Shown here: one piece after another, positions 1-7,922 of the stretch | How positions within the stretch are numbered: position 1 is the first letter of the stretch | Layout: each line of letters begins with the position of its first letter | Source: Brucella pseudogrignonensis | GTDB lineage: Bacteria > Pseudomonadota > Alphaproteobacteria > Rhizobiales > Rhizobiaceae | Direction of reading: 5' to 3' | Length of the DNA stretch: 64,000 nucleotides | NCBI RefSeq assembly: GCF_002252525.1 | Contig: NZ_NNRM01000020.1 | Span: 62,001 to 126,000, forward strand | Program-made: the position numbers and the translations under genes | The notes under the pieces: model-generated | What the model was told of the DNA's origin: nothing | The model's database searches: none | What the model saw: the letters and a program-made list of their open reading frames with translations, nothing else

Positions 1-821
1 AGCGCTGCAAGCTCTTATGCGAAACCATGGACAAACATGTCACCGGTTTCACCAAGCATTACATTCTTGTCGACAGCAAGGATGTAGCCCTCTTCCGGCA
101 GATTGAGAGTGCAAACCGCATCGTGATCGATGAGCGTGATTTGCTGCCTTCCTGGATTCGCCCATTTCCTGACCCGACCTATCTCGGTCGCCGCCGTGTC
201 TGGCTTTCTTTCAAAACCAAGCCATTGCGCGGCTGGCATGTACAGCAGTTGCGTCGCATTGCGTTGGCCAGCAAGGTGGAAGAAGACGGTCTCCTCTATA
301 CTGATTCAGACACCGCTTTTGTGAAGCCCTTTGATTGCAACACACTCTGGCAGGGCGATAAGTTGCGCCTGTTCTATCGGCCCAATGCACTTGCCAATCC
401 CGAATGGCCGGAGCATCCGGTCTGGGCGGAAAATGCCGGAAAACTGCTTGGCGTTAAAAATGGCAAAAGCGCGCTGAATGATTATATCGGCCAGCTTGTT
501 TCCTGGCGCAGAGATTCAGTCGTCGGCATGTGCGAGCGGATCGAAAAGCACACCGGTCAGCATTGGGTTGCCGCAATCGGCAATGTCCGCCGCTTCTCGG
601 AATGCTTCATCTACGGCCATTATGTCGATGATGTTCTGGAAGGCGCAGGCCATTTCCACGATACCCACGATCTCTGCCGTATGCAGTGGTTTGCACCACC
701 GCCGAGCGAAGAAGAATTCCGTACCTTCATTGCCGAGATGGAACCGCATCAGGTTGCCATTGGTATGCAGTCATTCCTGAGCCTGTCAGTGAATGATATT
801 CGCCGGATCATCGGCGCGTGA
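1..821 (+). CDS. DUF6492 family protein (5' end outside window)
   Basis: The frame is open from the left edge, and the residues before the first in-window Met (Arg-Cys-Lys-Leu-Leu-Cys-Glu-Thr) fit the body of this family, so the true start lies upstream. The visible part is about 273 residues with no membrane segment. It has a Tyr-Thr-Asp-Ser-Asp-Thr stretch near in-window residue 93 that resembles the acidic metal/nucleotide-sugar motif of GT-A glycosyltransferases, and is rich in Trp and aromatic residues. DUF6492 proteins are proposed, not proven, to be glycosyltransferase-like. The flippase and Wzz-like genes that follow suggest a role in surface polysaccharide assembly. No substrate can be assigned. 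Confidence 0.75.
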   Translation, partial: RCKLLCETMDKHVTGFTKHYILVDSKDVALFRQIESANRIVIDERDLLPSWIRPFPDPTYLGRRRVWLSFKTKPLRGWHVQQLRRIALASKVEEDGLLYTDSDTAFVKPFDCNTLWQGDKLRLFYRPNALANPEWPEHPVWAENAGKLLGVKNGKSALNDYIGQLVSWRRDSVVGMCERIEKHTGQHWVAAIGNVRRFSECFIYGHYVDDVLEGAGHFHDTHDLCRMQWFAPPPSEEEFRTFIAEMEPHQVAIGMQSFLSLSVNDIRRIIGA

Positions 822-824
822 TCT

Positions 825-927
825 AGAGCATTTCCTGTTTTGATTGAGTTATTGGAAATGCTCTATCCATTTGTTTCTACGCGCATCTTTTTCCGAAAAC
901 CGCTTCGCACTTTTCGGGATGCGCTCT
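825..927. repeat. two-part palindromic intergenic repeat
   Basis: The first half is an 11-bp inverted repeat, AGAGCATTTCC at 825-835 and its complement at 854-864. The second half is a separate palindrome with arms GCGCATC (881-887) and GATGCGC (918-924) around a core CCGAAAACCGCTTCGCACTTTTCGG-like segment. The second half belongs to the same family as copies near 4.9, 14.5, 35.3 and 53.5 kb. The whole arrangement (hairpin, TTTGTTT spacer, core) matches the architecture of the 105-bp repeats near 46.6, 48.0 and 63.1 kb. Confidence 0.8.
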
Positions 928-944
928 AGTGGATTCAGAAGAAT

Positions 945-976
945 AAAGCCCGGAGCACCAAACTCCGGGCTTTTTT
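945..976. terminator. rho-independent terminator between convergent genes
   Basis: Stem GCCCGGAG (948-955) pairs with CTCCGGGC (963-970) and is followed by a run of T on the plus strand. A shorter T run on the minus strand lets it also serve the flippase gene, whose stop codon lies inside the T tail. Confidence 0.85.
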
Positions 977-2240
977 ATACCCGCTTTGCAGGCAGTCTCA
1001 TGCTGGTATAGGTGAAAACCAGCGAGAGGATGTAGATGCCGGCAAAGACGAAGTTAAGCCCGGCAATCCAGTCGTTGTTGTCGCCGTGATAAAGCAGCAG
1101 AAGCCAGACGAACAAGGCCTTGGCCGCAGTCATCAGCACCATGCTTATAGTGCGCAGGCCAGACTGACCGCGCGCATAAAGAATTTCTGTCTGATACTCG
1201 ATGAGATTGCGGAAACCCGGCACCAGCAAAACCAGCGGCAGAAGACCGACAATCGGCGCCACGCTTGCACCGAGTGCTGTCGGGAAGAACTGCAGGAAGA
1301 TCACCATCGCGCCAAGGCCAGCAACCGACACGGCAAAAACCGCAAATTCCAGCCCTGCCCTGATGCGCAGCGACGCCAGCATATTCGGATTGCGCATGAG
1401 CTTTTGCACCAGCATCATATTAAACGAACGGATCGGCAGTGCCGTCAGGTCCACAAGGCGCATAATGATCGCATAGATACCCGCCGTGGTCGGCCCGCCA
1501 ATACTCAGAACCAGAAGCTTGTCGAGTTCGCTCTGGATATAGAACAACAATTCCGCCCCCATCACGGCGATGGAATCGGAAACGCGTCTTAAATAAAGGC
1601 GCGGCTCAAAACGCAGTTTCACTTTCGGATAGAAGCGCAACGCGAAAAGCAATGCCACCGCATTGGCAGCCAGATACCACCATGCCCAATGGGCGACATC
1701 ATGGTGAGCTGCCAGAAACATGAACAGCACGGCAGCAATGGCACGTGTGGTCGTGCCAAAAATCACCAGAAGCGCTGAGATGCCGAAGCGGCGCAGACCA
1801 TTATTGACGATGATGATCATTTCCGTCGAGCGCCAAAACAACGCTTCGGCAACCACCACCACAGCAAAGGGCAGGAATGAAATATCCCGGCTGAAGAAGA
1901 TGAAATAGACGATCCAGGAACAGAGCGCGAAAAGCGGCAGCGACAACAGCACCGCCACCAGATAGCCCGCGGTATAGGTTCCCAACAGCAAAGGCTTGAC
2001 GGTCGAGATGCGATAAAGCGGCGAGCTGAACCCAAGCGAGACCAGACGCGAAAGCACCACACCTGTTCCGGATGCAGTAGCAAAAATACCGAAGTCACCT
2101 GTCGGCAAGGTGTTTGCAAGTGCAATGAAATAAAGAAGCGAAACCACCAGCCGTCCGGCGGAACCCGAAAACAGCGAGAAATAATCCCGCACCATGCCGC
2201 CTCGGCTACCCAATAATTTCTGGACTGCTTTCGCGATCAC
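975..2240 (-). CDS. Wzx-like polysaccharide flippase (MOP/MATE superfamily)
   Basis: A 421-residue integral membrane protein with about twelve hydrophobic segments spread evenly along its length and almost no soluble domain, which is the usual size and layout of O-antigen/lipopolysaccharide flippases. Such proteins move undecaprenyl-linked oligosaccharide from the inner to the outer face of the cytoplasmic membrane. It lies between a DUF6492 gene and a divergent Wzz/GumC-like gene, which supports a role in polysaccharide export. Family membership is inferred from overall composition; which polymer it serves cannot be read here. It is transcribed alone on the minus strand and ends in a terminator shared with the convergent gene. 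Confidence 0.75.
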   Translation of the reverse strand: MIAKAVQKLLGSRGGMVRDYFSLFSGSAGRLVVSLLYFIALANTLPTGDFGIFATASGTGVVLSRLVSLGFSSPLYRISTVKPLLLGTYTAGYLVAVLLSLPLFALCSWIVYFIFFSRDISFLPFAVVVVAEALFWRSTEMIIIVNNGLRRFGISALLVIFGTTTRAIAAVLFMFLAAHHDVAHWAWWYLAANAVALLFALRFYPKVKLRFEPRLYLRRVSDSIAVMGAELLFYIQSELDKLLVLSIGGPTTAGIYAIIMRLVDLTALPIRSFNMMLVQKLMRNPNMLASLRIRAGLEFAVFAVSVAGLGAMVIFLQFFPTALGASVAPIVGLLPLVLLVPGFRNLIEYQTEILYARGQSGLRTISMVLMTAAKALFVWLLLLYHGDNNDWIAGLNFVFAGIYILSLVFTYTSMRLPAKRV

Positions 2241-2338
2241 CCAAGGGCCTCGTCTTTATATTACCTGTTGCTTGTTTAGTCGTACATGCCGACCGTAAAT
2301 CGATACTTAGCGAAAAAGACTTAATTAAAAAGCACTAA

Positions 2339-2351
2339 CGCGAATATCGCG
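2339..2351. promoter_or_regulatory. small palindrome in divergent promoter region
   Basis: CGCGA-ATA-TCGCG is a perfect 5-bp inverted repeat with a 3-bp centre, in the 190-bp gap between the divergently transcribed flippase and Wzz-like genes. A regulator could bind here, but nothing identifies it. The rest of the gap is AT-rich, as expected for promoters. Confidence 0.3.
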
Positions 2352-2435
2352 ATGCAAATTAACCATTTGTTCTCCATAAAAAACCTATAGTCCGATGCGA
2401 GTAAGCGATATTTCGGGGTACGGACATCTTTGACG

Positions 2436-4202
2436 ATGAGCGGTGACGACAAGCGCAACAAAGGAAGAGAAGAAAAGCCTCTTCTGGCATTTTCAGACGC
2501 GCCCGAGACGAGCCGCGAAGAATCTGACGCGTCCAAAAACGAATCTCAGACCATTGCGCCGCCATGGACACCCCCTGCAACGCCTGAAGAACGAGCAGAG
2601 CTTTTCCGCTCACAGCAGGCAAACAAAGCAGCAGAAGAGAAAGAAGTTTCCGAGCTTCGCAGTCGCATGGCCGCGATCAAGGCCGAGCTTGAGCGCAAGA
2701 TTGCCGAGCGTGAAGCGCGTGAAAAGTCACCGAAAGATGCGCTGCCACAGCCTTCTGAACCAGTACAGGAAGCCGCCGCTGGTGAAACTGCGCTGCCTGC
2801 CCGACGTGATGCACCGGACAATGAATGGAAACCGCTGATTGATCCGCGCGTTGCGATCGAAGTGGTGAAGGGTTCTCGTCGCTTGCTACTGGCCACGACC
2901 TTGCTCGGCGGCATTGTGGCTACGCTTTATGCGCTGACCATTCCGCAGATGTTTGTGGCCTCCACCGATATTCTCGTCGATCCGCGTAATGTGCGGTCTG
3001 TTGGCACCGAGCTCACCCCGGGACAATTACCGACCGACGCCTCTTTGGCCATCGCTGAAAGTCAGGCACGCCTGCTCGATTCGAGCAGCGTGCTTCTCAA
3101 AGTAATTGATAAAGCAGATCTCACCAAAGACCCCGAGTTTAACGGTAGTTTTGTACCTACGGGCGTCGCCGGTTTCTTCGCGCAGCTGAAAACCATGTTC
3201 CGGCCGAAAACGGCCAGTGACGGTCAGGCGCTTGAAACCCGCGTTCTCTACAATCTCTATGATAGTCTGACCATCGGTCGAGATGCCAAGACCTTCATCT
3301 ATTCGATTTCGGTCAAGACGCGAAATGCCGAGAAATCGGCTGAAATCGCCAATCTTATTGGTTCCGTTTTCCAGACAGAGCTTGATTCGCTTCAGTCAGA
3401 TGTGGCTCGCCGCAATGCGGACGAACTTTCAAAGCGTCTCTCCGATATGCGGGGCAATGTCGAGAATGCGGAGAAGGCAGCTGCAGATTATCGCGCTTCG
3501 CGTGATCTGGTTGATGTCGATGGCAAGCTTATCAGTGACAATGATCTGTCGCGCCTCAACGATCAGCTGACCAATCAGCGCGCGGAAACCATGCGGCTTC
3601 AGGCGCGGGTACAGGTGCTTAGCGATGCCAATACCGGCAGCGTGATCTCCGGCACCCTGCCGGAAGATTTGCGTTCCAACACGCTGACAGCCTTGCGCGC
3701 GCAATATGCGCTGGCGAGCCAGAACGCCAATGGTGCGTCCACCCAGCTTGGCCCACGCCATCCGCAATTCATTCAGCTTCAATCGCAGAAGCAGACTGTT
3801 CTCAATGATATTGATGCGGAACTGCGTCGCATTCGCGCTTCATTGCAGGTCGAAGTTGCGCGTTCCGTGCAGCAAGAGAAAGATCTGAGCGCCCGTCTTG
3901 CGCAGCTCAAGTCACAGCAGGCCAACAGCAACAATGATCGCGTGAAGCTGCGCGAGCTGGAGCGCGAAGCAACGACGTTGCGTTCAGTCTATGAAGCATT
4001 CCTCCTGCGCTCGCGTGAAACGAGTGAACAGGAAGGCATCACGACCACCAATGTTCGTGTGATTTCGGAAGCACGTCCGCCGCTTGATCCGGCCGGATCG
4101 ACACGCAAGCTGATTGTAATTGCAGGGCTGATTGCGGGCTTTATGCTGGGTCTGGCAATAACAGCCGTCCGCAACTTCGGACGGCTGGTGCGTATCAGTT
4201 AA
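2436..4202 (+). CDS. Wzz/GumC-like polysaccharide co-polymerase without kinase domain
   Basis: About 588 residues. Residues 1-150 are hydrophilic and charged, with a Glu/Arg/Lys-rich stretch near 65-95 likely to form a coiled coil. A first membrane segment follows near 150-170 and a last one near 555-575, framing a long periplasmic Wzz domain with heptad-rich coiled coils. This is the GumC/ExoP-type chain-length regulator layout. The protein stops about 15 residues after the last membrane segment, so the C-terminal tyrosine-kinase domain is absent. The start is uncertain: TTG at 2430 or ATG at 2436, with no strong ribosome site for either. The stop codon overlaps that of the convergent acetyltransferase by 3 bases. 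Confidence 0.8.
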   Translation: MSGDDKRNKGREEKPLLAFSDAPETSREESDASKNESQTIAPPWTPPATPEERAELFRSQQANKAAEEKEVSELRSRMAAIKAELERKIAEREAREKSPKDALPQPSEPVQEAAAGETALPARRDAPDNEWKPLIDPRVAIEVVKGSRRLLLATTLLGGIVATLYALTIPQMFVASTDILVDPRNVRSVGTELTPGQLPTDASLAIAESQARLLDSSSVLLKVIDKADLTKDPEFNGSFVPTGVAGFFAQLKTMFRPKTASDGQALETRVLYNLYDSLTIGRDAKTFIYSISVKTRNAEKSAEIANLIGSVFQTELDSLQSDVARRNADELSKRLSDMRGNVENAEKAAADYRASRDLVDVDGKLISDNDLSRLNDQLTNQRAETMRLQARVQVLSDANTGSVISGTLPEDLRSNTLTALRAQYALASQNANGASTQLGPRHPQFIQLQSQKQTVLNDIDAELRRIRASLQVEVARSVQQEKDLSARLAQLKSQQANSNNDRVKLRELEREATTLRSVYEAFLLRSRETSEQEGITTTNVRVISEARPPLDPAGSTRKLIVIAGLIAGFMLGLAITAVRNFGRLVRIS

Positions 4203-4789
4203 GATCGCGAGATCTTGCGTCCGCTGGCACGCAGAATTCCCTGCGCGCCATCGAGATGACCGACCTTTAGCTCCAGCGCCAGAAACCGACGCTTTTCAAA
4301 CGGGCCGGGCATGGCAAGTTCACCGGTCTTCTCGGCAGTAAAGCCGAAACGGCTGTAATATTCCGGATCACCGACCAGCAGAATAGCGCCATGACCAAGC
4401 CGCTTTGCCTCGGCAATTGCGTGCTGCATCAAGGCCGAACCGATACCGCGACCGGCAGTTGATGGATCGACTGCAAGCGGGCCGAGCAACAGAGCTGAAA
4501 CCGGAAAGCCGAACGCATCCAGACCGGTATGGACATTCCACAACCGAACAGTGCCCGCCAGCATTCCATGGTCATCAATCGCCGAAAAAGCCAGACCTTC
4601 CGCGGGCAGACGACCACGGCGCAGTTTCTCCGACGATTTCCTGCGACGGCCTTCGCCCATCGCGCGATCAAGCAGAGCTTCACGCGCAATGATGTGTTCA
4701 ATTGCTTCACCCGCGATGGTGAAAGCGGGCACAAAAAGCGGCGAAAGGCCGGCTACGGTATTTTCCTGAATTTCCAGATTTGCGTTCAT
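4199..4789 (-). CDS. GNAT-family N-acetyltransferase
   Basis: About 196 residues from the preferred ATG (MNANLEI...), which has a GGG-rich site about 10 bases upstream; an ATG 45 bases earlier is also possible. The acetyl-CoA motif A is clear: Leu-Ala-Val-Asp-Pro then Gly-Arg-Gly-Ile-Gly-Ser-Ala-Leu-Met. It is followed by the Tyr-Tyr-Ser-Arg-Phe-Gly-Phe motif typical of YhbS-like GNAT enzymes. It would transfer an acetyl group from acetyl-CoA to an unknown amine. It is a single gene downstream of ornithine decarboxylase on the opposite side of a palindromic repeat; a polyamine substrate is possible but unsupported. Confidence 0.8.
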   Translation of the reverse strand: MNANLEIQENTVAGLSPLFVPAFTIAGEAIEHIIAREALLDRAMGEGRRRKSSEKLRRGRLPAEGLAFSAIDDHGMLAGTVRLWNVHTGLDAFGFPVSALLLGPLAVDPSTAGRGIGSALMQHAIAEAKRLGHGAILLVGDPEYYSRFGFTAEKTGELAMPGPFEKRRFLALELKVGHLDGAQGILRASGRKISRS

Positions 4790-4878
4790 GACATCGCACC
4801 CTAAAAATGGGCAGCCGCACATCCTGCCCAACACTTTTCAGCGCCGGGCAGATTGAGAGGATCGGTCGGACTTATAAC

Positions 4879-4925
4879 GGTATGATCTAATCCGAAAACC
4901 GGCTCCCACTTTTCGGGATCATACC
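4879..4925. repeat. short palindromic intergenic repeat
   Basis: Arms GGTATGATC (4879-4887) and GATCATACC (4917-4925) enclose a CCGAAAACCGG...CCACTTTTCGGG core. It sits between two minus-strand genes and belongs to the same repeat family as copies near 0.9, 14.5, 35.3 and 53.5 kb. Confidence 0.8.
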
Positions 4926-4937
4926 TAACCCGACCGC

Positions 4938-6071
4938 TTAGATGACGTAGGATCGGAGTGGTTCGAAGCCGTTGAACGCCACCGCCGAATAGGTGGTGGT
5001 GTAGGCGCCTGTGCCTTCGATGAGAACTTCATCACCGATGGTCAGCGAAACCGGCAGCGGATACGGCGTCTTTTCATAAAGAACATCCGCACTGTCGCAG
5101 GTTGGGCCAGCCAGCACGCAAGGTTCGGTTTCGCCACCATCATGTGGAGTCACGATCTGGTAGCGGATCGCCTCGTCCATGGTTTCGGCCAGACCGCCGA
5201 ATTTGCCGATGTCGAGATAGACCCAACGAACATTGTCGTTGTCCGACTTGCGCGAAACCAGAACCACTTCGGTCTTGATCACGCCTGCATTGCCAACCAT
5301 GCCGCGGCCCGGCTCAATGATGGTTTCCGGAATGCGATTGCCGAAATGCTTCGACAGCGCATCGAAGATCGCCATGCCGTAAGCCTGTGCGGTCGGTACA
5401 TCCTTGAGGTAGCGGGTTGGGAAACCGCCGCCCATGTTGACCATGCGAAGGACGATGCCTTCGTCAGCCAGCGTGCGGAATACCGATGCAGCATCGCTAA
5501 GAGCGCGATCCCATGCGGTGAGGTCCGTCTGCTGCGAGCCGACGTGGAACGACACACCGTAGGAGTCGAGGCCGAGCGACTTTGCATGACGCAGCACGTC
5601 GATAGCCATGGCAGGCACGCAACCGAACTTGCGCGACAGAGGCCATTCAGCGCCTTCACCATCGGTCAGAACGCGGCAGAACACGCGGCTGCCGGGAGCT
5701 GCGCGCGCAACCTTTTCGACTTCTTCAACGCAATCAACGGCAAAGAGGCGGATGCCCAGCTCGAAAGCGCGCGCAACATCGCGCTCCTTCTTGATGGTGT
5801 TGCCATAAGAGATGCGGTTTGGCGTTGCGCCGGCTTCCAGTGCCATTTCGATTTCGGCAACCGATGCCGTATCGAAGCACGAGCCAAGCGATGCAAGAAG
5901 ACGCAGGACTTCAGGTGCAGGATTTGCCTTCACAGCATAGAAAATGCGCGAGTAAGGCAATGCCTTTTCAAAATTCTGATAGTTTTCGCGCACGACGTCA
6001 GTGTCCACGACGAGGCAAGGGCCATCTGGGCGGCGGGTGTTGAGGAAGTCAATAATACGCTGAGTTGCCAT
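4938..6071 (-). CDS. ornithine decarboxylase (PLP fold III)
   Basis: A 377-residue enzyme of the alanine-racemase-fold decarboxylase family, expected to convert L-ornithine to putrescine in the cytoplasm. The PLP lysine is K48 in Tyr-Ala-Val-Lys-Ala-Asn-Pro; the glycine-rich phosphate loop (Gly-Gly-Gly-Phe-Pro) and Glu-Pro-Gly-Arg follow; the C-terminal Gly-Pro-Thr-Cys-Asp-Ser carries the catalytic Cys and Asp. The start is the second ATG (MATQRI...), which has GGGAGAA 7 bases upstream; a longer reading from 6104 lacks a good site. Some members also decarboxylate lysine. A homospermidine synthase 19 kb away would use its product. A long leader precedes it. Confidence 0.9.
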   Translation of the reverse strand: MATQRIIDFLNTRRPDGPCLVVDTDVVRENYQNFEKALPYSRIFYAVKANPAPEVLRLLASLGSCFDTASVAEIEMALEAGATPNRISYGNTIKKERDVARAFELGIRLFAVDCVEEVEKVARAAPGSRVFCRVLTDGEGAEWPLSRKFGCVPAMAIDVLRHAKSLGLDSYGVSFHVGSQQTDLTAWDRALSDAASVFRTLADEGIVLRMVNMGGGFPTRYLKDVPTAQAYGMAIFDALSKHFGNRIPETIIEPGRGMVGNAGVIKTEVVLVSRKSDNDNVRWVYLDIGKFGGLAETMDEAIRYQIVTPHDGGETEPCVLAGPTCDSADVLYEKTPYPLPVSLTIGDEVLIEGTGAYTTTYSAVAFNGFEPLRSYVI

Positions 6072-6109
6072 GGTCGTTCTCCCGCGCGGCTTGATTGGCC
6101 GCATCTAGA

Positions 6110-6133
6110 GCGCAATCCTTTTCGGAATTGCGC
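6110..6133. repeat. hairpin related to the palindromic repeat family
   Basis: GCGCAATCC and GGAATTGCGC form a stem with a one-base bulge and a short TTTTC loop, 40-60 bases ahead of the ornithine decarboxylase start. The outer bases (CTAGAGCGCA) resemble the ends of the dispersed palindromes in this window, so it may be a shortened copy that became part of the leader. Confidence 0.4.
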
Positions 6134-6279
6134 AGAAAAAACACTTAGGGAATCAGACCGGGTCCCCCATGGACCCGAAAATTCTCTAAGAGACAAAGTA
6201 AGCATAAGCGCATCCGCGGTGAGGCCAGCCTTTGGAGGTGCTGAGGTCACGCGAAAACTCATGCGGCGATGGAACAACG

Positions 6280-6414
6280 CTAAACCCGCGTTACTCCGCT
6301 TTGTCTGCCTTGGATTGGAATTGGAGAACCGCATCCGCACTTCTGGCAATGAAGGTGTGCCTCTTCAGTAATTCCGGCTTTTGGACAGCCGAAAGACACT
6401 AGAAAGGCCCGCAC
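6280..6414 (-). CDS. candidate Cys/His-rich mini-protein in the decarboxylase leader
   Basis: A 44-codon ORF from GTG at 6414 (or 39 codons from GTG at 6399) to TAG at 6280-6282. In the short version there are Cys-Pro at 5-6, His15, His17, Cys18, Cys21 and Cys23, then Ser-Pro-Ile-Pro-Ile: a compact zinc-ribbon-like pattern. The ribosome site is weak, and the ORF lies wholly inside the presumed leader RNA, so coding is uncertain. If real, it could be a leader peptide for ornithine decarboxylase or a small metal-binding protein. I do not recognise a family. Confidence 0.3.
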   Translation of the reverse strand: MRAFLVSFGCPKAGITEEAHLHCQKCGCGSPIPIQGRQSGVTRV

Positions 6415-6554
6415 CGTCGTTGCTTCAAGATGTCCTTGATCTGGCGGTTGGCCTACAGATCAACTGGAGCGGTTAGGTCCAGGTACCGTACCGAATTCCT
6501 CACCATTCGAGGATCGGCGGACACCCACAGGCACGTGCGACTTTGGGCAAGGGC

Positions 6555-6583
6555 GATATAATCCCAAACATGTGTTCATTCAA
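6555..6583 (-). promoter_or_regulatory. candidate promoter of the decarboxylase leader
   Basis: On the minus strand TTGAAT and TATATC are separated by 17 bases, a good match to a housekeeping sigma-70 promoter. Transcription would start near 6548. The remaining bases up to the amidase start at 6732 are AT-rich and must hold the opposing promoter; I see no gene in them. Confidence 0.45.
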
Positions 6584-6731
6584 TGACAAATCAGGGCCGA
6601 GCGAAAATAATTTTTAGGGGGCTCAACGCATTCACTGTGCTTGCCATTGTTCAATATTAGTGAAACAATCTACCGTATAAATTTCTCTTTTCTTAACCAT
6701 AAATGCTGATTTCGACAGCAAGTCGTGAACA

Positions 6732-7919
6732 ATGACCAGCCTCGATTCCTTCAACGCCCTCATCACAAAAGCTGAAATCGCACCTGCACCTTCGGTCAAT
6801 GGCGCTCTTCAGGGCGCAACTTTGGCAGTCAAAGACATTTATGATGTCGCAGGAATGAAAACAGGCTGCGGCAATCCGCAGATTTTGGCCGAATCAGTTG
6901 CAGCCGAAAAATCGGCACCCACCGTCGAGAAGCTGCTTGCGGCGGGTGCAACAGTGATCGGCAAAACGCAGACCGACGAACTGGCCTTCTCTTTGATGGG
7001 GCAGAATTCACATTTCCCCTACCCGATCAATCCCGCAGCGCCCGACCGCGTTACCGGTGGGTCTTCATCCGGGTCTGCCGCGTCGGTCGCCGGAAAAATC
7101 GCAGATATAGCGCTCGGCTCCGATACAGGCGGCTCAATCCGCGCGCCTGCCAGCTTCTGCGGGCTGATCGGCCTGCGTACCACACATGGGCGCATTCCGC
7201 TTGAAGGCATCATGCCGCTTGCGCCCTCGCTCGACACAATCGGCTGGTTTGCCCGCGACATCGCGCTTTATGAAAAGGTCGGGCAAGTTCTGCTCGGTGA
7301 TGATGAGCAGAATTTCAGCTTCTCGCAGCTTCTTTATATGCCGCTTCTTGAGCATTTGCTGCTCGATCATCCTGAAACAGACAGCTATCGCGCCATGTTT
7401 GCGAAAGTGCGCCCGCATTTTGCAAGTCTTAAGGCTGCCAGCCAGTCAACCTTGTCAATCGACGAACTCTACCTCACCTTCCGCCAGATACAGGGCTGGG
7501 AAGCATGGAACACGCATGGCGCGTGGATTTCATCCGGTGATCGCAAGCTTGGCCCCGGCGTCGCGGACCGTTTTGCTTACGGCTCGGAAATCTCCGACGA
7601 AGCAGTAGCCCGGCATCGCATACGCCGTGCGCGTTTCACACAGGAATTGGAAACAATCATCGGTGACAACGCGGTTCTGGCACTGCCAACCGTACCGGGT
7701 GCAGCACCTTTCGCAAACGAACCATTCGAGAGCCTGCAAGCCTATCGTGAACAGGCTCTGCGGCTGCTTTGCCTTTCCGTGCTATCCGGCCTGCCACAGA
7801 TTACTGTTCCACTGGGACAGGTTCACGGCGCGCCATTTGGCATCTCATTCATTGGCCCACGCGGCAGCGACCGGGCGCTTATTGCGCTTGGCCGAAACAT
7901 TCTCGAAAAGCAGGACTAG
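6732..7919 (+). CDS. amidase-signature family hydrolase
   Basis: A 395-residue cytoplasmic enzyme with the Ser-cisSer-Lys triad of the amidase-signature family: Lys34 in Leu-Ala-Val-Lys-Asp, the Gly-Gly-Ser-Ser-Ser-Gly-Ser stretch at 109-115, and Ser135 in Asp-Thr-Gly-Gly-Ser-Ile-Arg. Such enzymes hydrolyse carboxamides to acid and ammonia; the substrate is not readable. It is shorter than GatA and lacks its neighbours, so it is not the tRNA amidotransferase subunit. The following LysR gene starts 4 bases after its stop, so the two are co-transcribed. Confidence 0.85.
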   Translation: MTSLDSFNALITKAEIAPAPSVNGALQGATLAVKDIYDVAGMKTGCGNPQILAESVAAEKSAPTVEKLLAAGATVIGKTQTDELAFSLMGQNSHFPYPINPAAPDRVTGGSSSGSAASVAGKIADIALGSDTGGSIRAPASFCGLIGLRTTHGRIPLEGIMPLAPSLDTIGWFARDIALYEKVGQVLLGDDEQNFSFSQLLYMPLLEHLLLDHPETDSYRAMFAKVRPHFASLKAASQSTLSIDELYLTFRQIQGWEAWNTHGAWISSGDRKLGPGVADRFAYGSEISDEAVARHRIRRARFTQELETIIGDNAVLALPTVPGAAPFANEPFESLQAYREQALRLLCLSVLSGLPQITVPLGQVHGAPFGISFIGPRGSDRALIALGRNILEKQD

Positions 7920-7922
7920 ACC

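Larger units (their letters stand above)
6072..6548 (-). ncRNA. long leader of ornithine decarboxylase, candidate speF-type regulatory RNA
   Basis: From a promoter-like sequence to the start codon the transcript would carry about 480 nt. Alphaproteobacterial ornithine decarboxylase genes are known to carry the roughly 400-nt speF leader motif; position and length fit, but I could not compare with the covariance model. Visible structure on the minus strand includes a CGGGTCC/GGACCCG hairpin near 6160-6178 and a GCGCAAT hairpin near 6110-6133. A Cys/His-rich mini-ORF lies inside. Either the RNA fold, the mini-ORF, or both may control translation or termination. Confidence 0.5.

Noticed and set aside
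5142-6371. 409-codon plus-strand ORF opposite ornithine decarboxylase
   Set aside because: It runs antisense through a clear decarboxylase with a PLP lysine and ribosome site; its translation is Arg/His-rich with no domain pattern, typical of a shadow frame.
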